Below are positions 9,051 through 17,171 of a stretch of DNA of 37,121 nt, in pieces. Both the position numbers and the translations under genes were made by a program. The notes under the pieces were generated by a model, which did no database searches, was not told the origin of the DNA, and worked only from the letters and a program-made list of their open reading frames with translations. How positions within the stretch are numbered: the first letter of the stretch is position 1; each line of letters begins with the position of its first letter. The DNA lies in the NCBI GenBank assembly GCA_030065655.1, contig JASJDT010000011.1, positions 1-37,121 on the forward strand, written 5' to 3'. This DNA comes from Desulfocapsaceae bacterium (GTDB taxonomy: Bacteria; Desulfobacterota; Desulfobulbia; Desulfobulbales; Desulfocapsaceae).

Positions 9051-9098
9051 TCCGCATTGTTAATCAATGAGCAGCGGTATCTATTTACTTGCTCAGCT

Positions 9099-10421
9099 TT
9101 AACCCGGAACGACTTTATTCTCTTTCTGCCAAGCCTGTAGGTCTTCGAGCGCTTTTTCAGCTCGCACCTTTCCGCGCAACTTCTTTGGCAATTTTTTCAG
9201 GAGAGGCGGGAACAGTCCAAAATTGACATTGGATGGCTGGAATTGGTCAGGATCGGTTCCGGTTAAATGATGAATAAGTGCTCCCATGGCGGTGGTTGCC
9301 GGTGGGACGACCAATTCCGTTCCATGCGCCATTCTGGCCGCATTTATACCAGCCAACAGCCCCATCGCCGCTGACTCGATGTATCCTTCAACACCTGAGA
9401 GTTGCCCAGCAATAAGAATATTCTGATTTTTTTTCAGCTGCAGAGTGGATAACAGAACATCCGGGGCACAGATAAAGGTATTCCGGTGAATTGATCCATA
9501 CCTTGAAAAAACCGCTTGCTCCAGGCCTGGAATCATTCGAAAAATACGCTTCTGCTCGCCATAGGTGAGCTTCGTCTGAAAGCCAACCAAGTTATAATGG
9601 CTTCCAGCAAGATTCTCTTTACGAAGTTGGACCACCGCATAGGGTTCCCGTCCAGAGCGGGGATCTACCAGGCCAACCGGTTTCATGGGACCATAGCGAA
9701 GAGTCTCTACACCTCTACCTGCCATTATCTCGATAGGCAGACAGCCTTCGAAGTATTTCGGATTTTCAAAGCTTTGCAAAGCAACACACATACCATCGCT
9801 TAATTCGGCCAGGAAATGAAGATACTGTTCTTTGTCCATGGGGCAATTGAGATAGTCGCCCGGGCCATCGTCATACCGTGATTTTTGGTAGATAATTTTC
9901 ATATCAAGCGAATCACTTTCGACAATAGGCGCGATGGCATCGTAAAAAAACAACCGCTGCTTGCCAGTCAGCCCGCTCAGACTTGTTGCCATAGGATCGG
10001 AAGTTAAAGGGCCGGTGGCCAGAATCAATGGTGCGGACAGTTTCTCGGGGATTTCACTGATCTCCTGCCGAATGATATCTATAGAGCTGTTTTCTTCAAT
10101 CCTCCTGGTGATATGACCTGCAAAACGATTGCGGTCTACGGCGAGAGCCTTGCCGGCGGGTACCGCAGTATCATGGGCAACCTGCATGATAAGGGAGTCG
10201 AAGGTTCGCATTTCTTCTTTGAGAAGACCGATTGCCGAGGTGGGATCATCGGAGCGGAATGAGTTACTACAAACAAGTTCGCCAAGTAATTCGCTTTCAT
10301 GGGCCGGGCTAAACTTCACCGGTTTCATGTCATATAGAGTTACTTTGCAGTCTCTTGCTGCAGCCTGCCAGGCAGCTTCACAGCCGGCCAGACCGCCGCC
10401 AATGATGGTTATTTGGGGCAT
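9099..10421 (-). CDS. trmFO: Methylenetetrahydrofolate-tRNA-(uracil-5-)-methyltransferase
   Basis: TrmFO, 440 residues, transfers a methylene group from 5,10-methylene-THF to U54 of tRNA and reduces it with FADH2, forming ribothymidine in the T-loop. The FAD-binding dinucleotide motif IIGGGLAGCEAAW sits at the N-terminus, followed by ELVCSNSFRSD containing the conserved cysteine. Further family signatures are MKPVGLVDPRSGREPYAVVQLR, LVGFQTKLTYGEQKRIFRMIPGLE and AGQLSGVEGYIESAAMGLLAGINAAR. Length matches the family. Last of three genes on the minus strand after mutL and the 3D lipoprotein; 16 bases separate it from the latter. No strong ribosome binding site precedes the ATG. It converges with the primase-like gene across 48 bases with no clear terminator. 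Confidence 0.97.
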   Translation of the reverse strand: MPQITIIGGGLAGCEAAWQAAARDCKVTLYDMKPVKFSPAHESELLGELVCSNSFRSDDPTSAIGLLKEEMRTFDSLIMQVAHDTAVPAGKALAVDRNRFAGHITRRIEENSSIDIIRQEISEIPEKLSAPLILATGPLTSDPMATSLSGLTGKQRLFFYDAIAPIVESDSLDMKIIYQKSRYDDGPGDYLNCPMDKEQYLHFLAELSDGMCVALQSFENPKYFEGCLPIEIMAGRGVETLRYGPMKPVGLVDPRSGREPYAVVQLRKENLAGSHYNLVGFQTKLTYGEQKRIFRMIPGLEQAVFSRYGSIHRNTFICAPDVLLSTLQLKKNQNILIAGQLSGVEGYIESAAMGLLAGINAARMAHGTELVVPPATTAMGALIHHLTGTDPDQFQPSNVNFGLFPPLLKKLPKKLRGKVRAEKALEDLQAWQKENKVVPG

Positions 10422-10437
10422 AGGAATGAATAGGGTT

Positions 10438-10998
10438 TTATGGCTTATATATTTCGGCTTTTACTTTTCTTCGGCCCCACTGCAACGCTTCACTGTGGGA
10501 ATCAAAATAGAGATCGATGCGATTGGGCCCTTTGATCGCACTACCCCTGTCTTCAACTCTTCCCCAGCCGTAACCGGGAATATACATCTCCGTACCGAAT
10601 GGATAGTATCTGGTATCAGCGGCGATTGTGCCTTTTTCCGCGGAAAAATACCATGGAAAAAGTATGGTCCTGACCGGAATCATGTATGGCCGGCGGATGC
10701 TGTCGAAGGAGAGTAGTCCTTCCTGCGGCTCTCTTGGAATTGTACCACTGGCGGTTTTACCGGTATATTCCCGCCCCCGGTCACTACCCTCACTGACATA
10801 GCGGTTCCAGAAATCGAGATGCAGATATTTGGAACTTCCCCGTTCCCAACTGCAGCAGGATGAACAACCACAGTATGCCGTGGCTGTAAGAACCTTTCCT
10901 ACCGGTTTTTTTCCGCAACCGCTGACCAGCAGAAGAAGACAAAGCAGGATGGTATGGTATGCAAAACGTCTGGTAGGCAAAAAAGCATTCATTTTCAT
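10438..10998 (-). CDS. 3D-domain lipoprotein (putative peptidoglycan-acting)
   Basis: A 186-residue predicted lipoprotein. The N-terminus has basic residues, a leucine-rich hydrophobic stretch and a lipobox ending in VSGC, so the mature protein should be lipid-anchored outside the inner membrane. The C-terminal half carries the 3D domain, named for three conserved aspartates and seen in MltA-type lytic transglycosylases; here they fall in VEDRG and IDLYFD. A CGCSSCC cysteine cluster near the mature N-terminus is unusual. The ATG at 10998 starts two bases after the mutL stop; an ATG at 11073 would overlap mutL and add 25 residues before the signal peptide, so it is disfavoured. Without the MltA barrel the catalytic activity is uncertain; a role in cell-wall turnover is inferred from the domain. 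Confidence 0.75.
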   Translation of the reverse strand: MKMNAFLPTRRFAYHTILLCLLLLVSGCGKKPVGKVLTATAYCGCSSCCSWERGSSKYLHLDFWNRYVSEGSDRGREYTGKTASGTIPREPQEGLLSFDSIRRPYMIPVRTILFPWYFSAEKGTIAADTRYYPFGTEMYIPGYGWGRVEDRGSAIKGPNRIDLYFDSHSEALQWGRRKVKAEIYKP

Positions 10999-11000
10999 AT

Positions 11001-12863
11001 TTATGTTCGATAAAACCATTTTTTTATTTCCTGGTCGGTAAAACTGCGTAAAACCGGTCTGCCATGGGGACAATGTGAAAAAAGGTCGGCCTTGGCCATA
11101 CTATCCAACAGACCATTGATTTCTCCTACGGACAGTTCATCACCTGAGCGCACTGCAGCCTTGCAGGCCATGGTTGCCAGGATGTGCTCCATCTTACCGC
11201 CGTCTGAGTGTTCGTCATCACTACCAAAATTGTCAATAACATCAAAAAAGATCTCGCTGGCAGAACATTTTCCGGCAAGAGCGGGTATTGCTGAAATTAC
11301 GTAGGAATTGCCACCGAACTCAGTGAAAGTAAAACCCATTCTCTCGATTTTTTCACTGTTGTCGGCAACACATTGAATCTGGAGAGGGCTCAACTCGACC
11401 GTTTCCGGGAAGAGCAAAGTCTGGCTGGCGACTTGATTCTGCAGATATTGACGGTGAAATTTTTCAAATAGAATTCGTTCATGGGCCGCATGTTGATCAA
11501 TGACCAGTAGCTCATCGCCTGCTTGACAGAATATATATAGGTTCTTGTATTGACCGATAATCCGAATGTCATGGCTCTGCAAATGCGAGTTGGTCTGCTT
11601 GAATATTTCACCATCATCATTAGATATCGTTGCCAGTGGTTCGCGCGTATGCACTATGGAAATCTGCGAGGAAGGAAAAGGAAGCGGTTGCGCTGGTGGA
11701 GATTTGCTCTGGTCTGGATTTATTTCCGTCGATGTATCCATCCCTTCTTTTTCCAAATTGAGCGGATTTGTCATGGTTGTTGGGGTAAAACCGGCAGTAT
11801 GGGAAGGGGGTAGCGGAGCCGGATCACGTTCATCGCTGCGACTAAAATAGGAAGCTCTGAGATGATGTTGATGGTTGCGCATACCGTTTTCAATAGTTTG
11901 TTTGATGAATTGATGAATATCACCACTATTGCGAAAACGGACTTCATGTTTGGCCGGATGTACATTGACATCCAATTCTTCTGCGGGAAGGTGCAGATGG
12001 ATATATCCTCCGGGGGAATGTCCCTTGAGGAGAAAATTACGTAATCCCTCAAACACGGCATGTCGCATCAGTTTATCCCGGATGGCCCTACCGTTGATGA
12101 ACAGGCGCAGCCGGGCCGACATGCCCGATGATCGCTCCGGAGGCACAAGAAAACCATGAAGCTTACGAGGAGCCCTGCGATTATTGTTTTCTCCGCTAAC
12201 AGGGATGAGCTTCCCGTGGTAGTTACTGATCGTGCGAAAGCGACTCTCTAGATTGTGACCGCTGGTAAAATGTAAACTCTCCTTGCCATTGACCTTCAGG
12301 ACAAAAGCTGTCTCGGGGCTGGCAAGAGCATAGTTTTTCATGATCTCATCGATATGACCGATTTCGGTTCGTGAAGTACGCAGAAATTTTTTTCGGGCTG
12401 GAGTTCGACCAAAAAGATTGCGCACTTCAATTACCGTTCCCAGGCTGCATCCGACTTCATGGACTTTCTGCAATCGACCAAATTCGAATTCCGCTCTGGT
12501 ACCGAAATCGGCATCCTGAGTTCTTGAGATGATGGCCATCTTGGCAACAGATGCTATTGAGGGAATTGCCTCACCACGAAATCCGAGAGTATCGATGGCA
12601 ACGAGATCATGGGATTCATTGATCTTGGAGGTACCATGCCTCTCCAGGGAGAGGAGAACGTCATCTTCGTCCATGCCGGAACCGTTATCGAGTACCCGGA
12701 TAAGCCGAGTGCCACCACCCTCAATTTCTACTTCTATACGATCCGCACCTGCATCAAGGCTGTTTTCGACCAGCTCTTTGACCACGGATGCTGGCCGTTC
12801 GACAACCTCACCGGCGGCGATACGATTTGCTAACTGTTCAGGAAGTATTCGGATTTTTGGCAT
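11001..12863 (-). CDS. mutL: DNA mismatch repair protein MutL (endonuclease type)
   Basis: A 620-residue MutL, the ATP-driven mediator between MutS and strand incision. The N-terminal GHKL ATPase motifs are complete: ELVENSLDAGA (Glu33), DNGSGM, and LGFRGEAIPSIASV. A variable proline/serine-rich linker of about 100 residues follows, then the C-terminal dimerisation domain. That domain has DQHAAHERILFE, starting at Asp456, which is the metal-binding motif DQHAx2Ex4E of MutL proteins that nick DNA themselves, and the companion motif CPHGRP near the end. This fits organisms without MutH. First gene of a minus-strand group with the 3D lipoprotein and trmFO, divergent from the penicillin-binding protein across 128 bases. 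Confidence 0.97.
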   Translation of the reverse strand: MPKIRILPEQLANRIAAGEVVERPASVVKELVENSLDAGADRIEVEIEGGGTRLIRVLDNGSGMDEDDVLLSLERHGTSKINESHDLVAIDTLGFRGEAIPSIASVAKMAIISRTQDADFGTRAEFEFGRLQKVHEVGCSLGTVIEVRNLFGRTPARKKFLRTSRTEIGHIDEIMKNYALASPETAFVLKVNGKESLHFTSGHNLESRFRTISNYHGKLIPVSGENNNRRAPRKLHGFLVPPERSSGMSARLRLFINGRAIRDKLMRHAVFEGLRNFLLKGHSPGGYIHLHLPAEELDVNVHPAKHEVRFRNSGDIHQFIKQTIENGMRNHQHHLRASYFSRSDERDPAPLPPSHTAGFTPTTMTNPLNLEKEGMDTSTEINPDQSKSPPAQPLPFPSSQISIVHTREPLATISNDDGEIFKQTNSHLQSHDIRIIGQYKNLYIFCQAGDELLVIDQHAAHERILFEKFHRQYLQNQVASQTLLFPETVELSPLQIQCVADNSEKIERMGFTFTEFGGNSYVISAIPALAGKCSASEIFFDVIDNFGSDDEHSDGGKMEHILATMACKAAVRSGDELSVGEINGLLDSMAKADLFSHCPHGRPVLRSFTDQEIKKWFYRT

Positions 12864-12991
12864 TAGAAATGATATATTGAATGTTTCGTTGTTAGTGGTA
12901 CTGTAGCCTGTGGCGATTTTATGACGCTGACAATCAGATCAAGCGGCAGCTCAAGTCAAAATCAAGTAAATCTACCATCGTATAGTAAACA

Positions 12992-14887
12992 GTGTCACCC
13001 TATAAGAAAAGAACATCCACAAAAAGATCCACTGCTAAGCAAACTACCAGAAAAACAGTGAGTCGAAAACCCTATGGTGAAAAACATATCATTGGTTTTC
13101 TCTTTACCATTTGTCTTTTGCTCACCGTTTTTTTAGGAGGAGTGCTCAGCCTTATGGTTGCCCTGAAAATACCGGATATCAGAACGGTTGCCCACTATCA
13201 ACCCTTGCAGACAACCTACATTTATGATCGGCACGGCAAGGTGCTCGAGAGATTATTCAAAGAGAACAGAACCGTTGTCTCGCTTGCCAAGATGCCGCCA
13301 TTGTTGCCCAAAGCTTTTGTGGCTGCTGAAGATAGTCGATTCTTCGAGCATCCAGGTCTCGATTTTTTTTCTGTACTCCGTGCGGCGGTCATCAATATAA
13401 AGCGGGGCGGCAGAGCGCAAGGTGGCTCGACCATTACCCAGCAGGTGGCCAGATCACTCCTGCTTACCCGGGAAAAGACCTACCTGCGGAAATTCAAAGA
13501 GGCGATACTGGCGTGGCGAATTGACTCGTTGTTGAGCAAGGAAGATATCCTCTATATCTACCTTAACCAGATCTATCTCGGGGCCGGCGCCTATGGTGTA
13601 GAAGCAGCATCCCAAGCCTATTTTAATAAACATGTTGGGCAATTAAGCTTGGGTGAAATGGCCTTGTTGGCCGGTTTGCCCCAAGCGCCGAGCAGATACT
13701 CACCTCTGCAATCTCCAAAACGTGCTGTGCAACGGCAACGGTACGTCCTTAATCGCATGGTGGCGGATGGGCACATTAACAAAGATAGTGCGAAAAGGGC
13801 ATTTGAGGAGAAACTGAGGTTGCGTCAGAAAAGAGAACGTGGAGTTCTCGATGCCGGCTATTATACCGAAGTTGTAAAAAGACGAGCATCTCAATTGGTC
13901 AATCAGTCGCGGTTTAAATCTGGATTACGTATTCATACTTACTTTGATGCGAGAATGCAGAAAGTTGCAGTTAGAGCTGTTCGAGACGGAGTAAAAGCAT
14001 CGTTTGGCCGGCAGGTTCGCCGCGGGAAATCCCAAGGGGAAACGCCACAGGGAGCAATGGTTGGTCTAGATGGTTGCAGCGGTGAAGTGCGGGCTTTGGT
14101 GGGCGGCAGAGATTATGGGAAATCGCAATATGACCGGGCCTCCATGGCCAGAAGGCAGCCGGGATCAGCCTTCAAACCGATCGTTTTCAGTGCGGCCCTG
14201 GAAAAAGGTTGGGGAAGTAACTCAAGCGTACTCGACGCTCCGCTTGCCATAACCGGAGCAGGTAACACAACTTGGCGACCTAAAAATTATTCCGGTCAAT
14301 ATCATGGCCAGGTTTCGCTTACCGAAGCCCTGGTATATTCCTATAACACCGCTGCCGTTCGTCTGCTCAATTATGTTGGTTTACCAGCGGTCCATCAACT
14401 CAGTTCAGACCTGGGTATTTCCTCGGAAATGCCCGGTAACCTCTCGCTTGCCCTTGGTTCTCTGGATGTTTCATTGCTTGAATTGAGTTCAGCCTACTCG
14501 GCTTTTATCTGTGATGGCATATATTCATCTCCCCGTTTTATCAGCCGGGTTGAGAGGATGGATGGAAGCATTCTGTTTAACAATACACCGGAGAAAAGGC
14601 GGGTATTGTCTGCAAACACGGCTAAAGAAATGCAGGGAATGCTTGGTAAAGCAATCGTTTTTGGGACAGGCAAGCGCGCCAAAGGATTGTGGGGAGAAAG
14701 TGGGGGGAAAACAGGTACCTCGGATGATAGCAGAGATGCATGGTTTATCGGCTATAATCGTGATCACATTTCCGGAGTCTGGATCGGCTACGATAAGAAT
14801 GAAACTCTGGGACAGGGGGAAAATGGCGGGCGGACTGCAGCACCGGTCTGGCTCGACTATATGCAGCAGACCAGCGCTTATAGATGA
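12992..14887 (+). CDS. Penicillin-binding protein 1A (class A, bifunctional)
   Basis: A 631-residue inner-membrane peptidoglycan synthase. A basic cytoplasmic tail (Lys/Arg/Thr-rich, residues 1-32) precedes one membrane segment (about 33-57). The GT51 glycosyltransferase has EDSRFFEHPGLD (catalytic Glu113), GGSTITQQ and the IYLNQIYLG region. The transpeptidase has SAFK (Ser392 nucleophile), SYN at 450-452 and KTGT at 573-576. It is shorter than the 850-residue E. coli PBP1A and seems to lack the OB insert. GTG at 12992 is the only start that keeps the membrane segment, because an in-frame stop lies just upstream; no good ribosome binding site is visible. It makes glycan strands and cross-links them in the periplasm. 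Confidence 0.92.
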   Translation: MSPYKKRTSTKRSTAKQTTRKTVSRKPYGEKHIIGFLFTICLLLTVFLGGVLSLMVALKIPDIRTVAHYQPLQTTYIYDRHGKVLERLFKENRTVVSLAKMPPLLPKAFVAAEDSRFFEHPGLDFFSVLRAAVINIKRGGRAQGGSTITQQVARSLLLTREKTYLRKFKEAILAWRIDSLLSKEDILYIYLNQIYLGAGAYGVEAASQAYFNKHVGQLSLGEMALLAGLPQAPSRYSPLQSPKRAVQRQRYVLNRMVADGHINKDSAKRAFEEKLRLRQKRERGVLDAGYYTEVVKRRASQLVNQSRFKSGLRIHTYFDARMQKVAVRAVRDGVKASFGRQVRRGKSQGETPQGAMVGLDGCSGEVRALVGGRDYGKSQYDRASMARRQPGSAFKPIVFSAALEKGWGSNSSVLDAPLAITGAGNTTWRPKNYSGQYHGQVSLTEALVYSYNTAAVRLLNYVGLPAVHQLSSDLGISSEMPGNLSLALGSLDVSLLELSSAYSAFICDGIYSSPRFISRVERMDGSILFNNTPEKRRVLSANTAKEMQGMLGKAIVFGTGKRAKGLWGESGGKTGTSDDSRDAWFIGYNRDHISGVWIGYDKNETLGQGENGGRTAAPVWLDYMQQTSAYR

Positions 14888-14980
14888 TTATTGCAATTAC
14901 ATCCTTATTACGGTTTTGCTGACACCTCTATAAACAATCCGTGGTCAGTTCAACTTAATGCAGCCGCAACGTCTAGCCGT

Positions 14981-16246
14981 TTAGCCGAAGATTCCCTTCA
15001 AAGTGAAAAAGAAGAGCATGGCCATGATTGCTCCGGCGGGCAGGGTGACTATCCAGGAGAGGATGATATTACCGACCACCCGCAGATCAAGTGCACCAAT
15101 ACCGCGGGCCATACCAACTCCGAGCACTGAGCCTACCAGAATATGAGTGGTTGATACCGGCAGACCGGTTCTGGATGCCAGGACCACGGTGGTTGCCGCT
15201 GCGAGTTCTGCACAGAAGCCGCGAGAAGGGGTCAGTTCAGTTATCCTTTTTCCGACCGTGAGCATTACCCGGTATCCCAGAGTAACCAGACCCAGGACAA
15301 TACCACCGCCGCCGAGGATGAGAATCCAGATGGGCAGTTCAGATTTCTGCATGACTTCACCCCCAGAACTGACGATACTGACTACCGCTGCCAGTGGGCC
15401 AATGCCGTTGGCCACGTCGTTGGAGCCATGGGCAAAAGCCATGGCACAGGCGGTAAAGAGCATCATCGGTGCGAAAACTCTTTCCACACTGGTGTAGTGA
15501 AATTCCCGGTCCGCATTGACATCTTCGCGAATGTTACGGACGAAATACCAACCGACACTGGCTGTAAGTAAACCGAAAAGGAAGGCAACCCCAAAACTTT
15601 CTGCGGTTGTGAATTCGATTTTAAGATGTTTCAAGCCTTTGAAGAGCGTGACGAGAGAAATGATAAAGCCGACCAGAAAAATATAAATAGGTGCATATTT
15701 TTTGGCGTTTCTCAGCGGATTTTCAGTGTCGAGAATAAGCTTTCTGGTGCTGATGACCAGTAGAAAAGATATGGTGCCGCCAATGGCTGGTGAGATTAGC
15801 CAACTGGCAACCACCTTAAGAACCTTTTCCCATTTCACTGCATCCGGGCCTATTCCCACAACAGCAAAACCGATGAGGGCACCAATGATGCTGTGCGTTG
15901 TTGAGACAGGCCATCCCTTAGCTGAGGCAATCATAAGCCAGAAGGCTGCAGCCAATAGCGAGGCAATCATGCCATAGACCAGTATTTCCGGGCTGTTGAT
16001 GATATTTGTTGGGTCTATTATACCCTTGCGGATAGTTTTAGTTACATGGCCGCCGGCGAGAACCGCTCCGAGGAACTCGAAAACAATGGCGATACAGATT
16101 GCCTGTCTGACCGTAACCGCCCCTGCACCTACCGAAGTGCCCATGGCATTGGCTAGATCATTTGCTCCTATACCCCAGGTCATGTATAACCCGAAGATTA
16201 TTGCCAGAGCTATCAGAATGGTACCGTAGGAAGCAATAATATCCAC
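14981..16246 (-). CDS. pit: Pit-family inorganic phosphate transporter
   Basis: A 421-residue integral membrane transporter of the PiT family (PF01384), which carries phosphate, usually as a metal-phosphate complex, with protons or sodium. Both signature repeats are present: GANDLANAMGTSVGAGAVT near the N-terminus and AHGSNDVANGIGPLAA in the second half, each with the paired GxNDxxNA pattern, plus two VSTTH motifs (PVSTTHSIIGALIG and PVSTTHILVGSVLG). About ten hydrophobic helices can be read. The start is GTG at 16246 with AAGGAG six bases upstream. It follows the DUF47 gene by 15 bases, the classic pair in which the DUF47/PhoU-like protein modulates Pit. Convergent with the penicillin-binding protein gene. 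Metal and ion coupling cannot be told from sequence. Confidence 0.95.
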   Translation of the reverse strand: MDIIASYGTILIALAIIFGLYMTWGIGANDLANAMGTSVGAGAVTVRQAICIAIVFEFLGAVLAGGHVTKTIRKGIIDPTNIINSPEILVYGMIASLLAAAFWLMIASAKGWPVSTTHSIIGALIGFAVVGIGPDAVKWEKVLKVVASWLISPAIGGTISFLLVISTRKLILDTENPLRNAKKYAPIYIFLVGFIISLVTLFKGLKHLKIEFTTAESFGVAFLFGLLTASVGWYFVRNIREDVNADREFHYTSVERVFAPMMLFTACAMAFAHGSNDVANGIGPLAAVVSIVSSGGEVMQKSELPIWILILGGGGIVLGLVTLGYRVMLTVGKRITELTPSRGFCAELAAATTVVLASRTGLPVSTTHILVGSVLGVGMARGIGALDLRVVGNIILSWIVTLPAGAIMAMLFFFTLKGIFG

Positions 16247-16261
16247 TTCTATCTCCTTGGT

Positions 16262-16951
16262 TTATCTGGAAAGAAACAGGGAAATCCTATCCCCTATGTT
16301 TTCTGCTTTATTGGATATGTCTCCGACCAGCTCAATGATTTTATACCAGAACATTACGTCCACGGGGTTGAGCTCTTTTTCTATGTCAAAGAGAGCTTTG
16401 CAGGTCCGGTTGAGGATGGCGTCAATATTATGTTCGCTTTTCCGAACACCTTTAATGATTTCGGTTACTTTTTCAATTTCTCTACCACCTCCGAAGCCAA
16501 CCTCGACAAGTTCGTCTAACTCTTCGATCATTTTTTTGGCTTCACCGCTGATCTCGATAGTTCCCTCGAGCAACTCGTCGATGAGGGGTTTGAGCGGTTC
16601 TGGAACAATCATCACCCGGTAAGACATGATTTTGCCAATTTCTTCGCAAATATCGGCGAGTCTGTCCTGATCAGTCATCAGACTCAGTAAATCTCTACGG
16701 TCGACCGGGAGAAGAAGGGTGGTGGGCATATTCAAGCGGAAAGAATTCTTGATAACATCAGCTTCCGATTCCAATTCCACTATTTGCCTGGCACACTCGA
16801 CAACTTTGTCATTGTTCTGATCATACAGTGCTTCAAAAAGTGGCGGGAGGTTGCAAATACAGGTAAAGACCATGCGCATATGTTCCTGGATAGGTTTGAA
16901 GGGTGATCTGCGCAGTAACTTGGAGAGAGGACTTGTTGATTTAAGGGGCAT
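16262..16951 (-). CDS. DUF47 / PhoU-like Pit accessory protein
   Basis: A 229-residue all-helical protein of the DUF47 family (PhoU-like, TIGR00153 type) that is nearly always encoded beside Pit phosphate transporters and thought to regulate them. Acidic helix repeats such as CARQIVELESEADVIKN and RLADICEEIGKIM resemble the E(A/V)xxD metal-cluster motifs of PhoU. No signal peptide or membrane segment. I chose ATG 16951 because GAGGTG lies about seven bases upstream; a longer in-frame start at 17053 would add 34 non-conserved residues and overlap the likely promoter. A Pho-box-like repeat lies upstream at 17081-17113, suggesting that this gene and pit are transcribed together under phosphate control. 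Confidence 0.88.
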   Translation of the reverse strand: MPLKSTSPLSKLLRRSPFKPIQEHMRMVFTCICNLPPLFEALYDQNNDKVVECARQIVELESEADVIKNSFRLNMPTTLLLPVDRRDLLSLMTDQDRLADICEEIGKIMSYRVMIVPEPLKPLIDELLEGTIEISGEAKKMIEELDELVEVGFGGGREIEKVTEIIKGVRKSEHNIDAILNRTCKALFDIEKELNPVDVMFWYKIIELVGDISNKAENIGDRISLFLSR

Positions 16952-17061
16952 GTTATTCACCTCATGTCTACAGGAAAATTTATTTTGACCGATGAGAGTT
17001 CGACCCAAAAAATTTTTTCCGACTGTAGAGCATCTCCCGAGGAAATGAAACAAAAAAACGG

Positions 17062-17067
17062 AATATA
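17062..17067 (-). promoter_or_regulatory. -10-like element for the DUF47-pit operon
   Basis: Read on the minus strand this hexamer is TATATT. It lies 13 bases downstream of the last 11-base repeat, about where a -10 element sits after a PhoB-bound Pho box that replaces the -35 element. Transcription would start near 17055, giving a leader of about 100 bases. Inferred from position and consensus only. Confidence 0.4.
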
Positions 17068-17080
17068 TTTAAAAAAAATA

Positions 17081-17113
17081 TTAGGGAAAAGTTAGGTTTT
17101 GGTTAGGGAGGTT
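17081..17113 (-). promoter_or_regulatory. Pho-box-like operator: three direct repeats at 11-base spacing
   Basis: On the plus strand TTAGG occurs at 17081, 17092 and 17103, exactly 11 bases apart, as TTAGGGA, TTAGGTT and TTAGGGA separated by four bases. On the minus strand the units read TCCCTAA, AACCTAA and TCCCTAA. The pattern of seven-base repeats with four-base spacers is that of PhoB boxes, though the repeat itself differs from the enterobacterial CTGTCAT. It precedes the DUF47-pit operon, which supports phosphate control by a PhoB/PhoP-type regulator. Binding protein not identified in the window. Confidence 0.55.
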
Positions 17114-17171
17114 GCCAAAAAGCTGTGCCTATTGATGGGAATGTGTAATCAGTCCAACCGGAAGGGCGCCA

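Noticed and set aside
10999-11073. Longer start of the 3D lipoprotein gene at 11073
   Set aside because: It would overlap mutL and push the lipoprotein signal peptide 25 residues inward.
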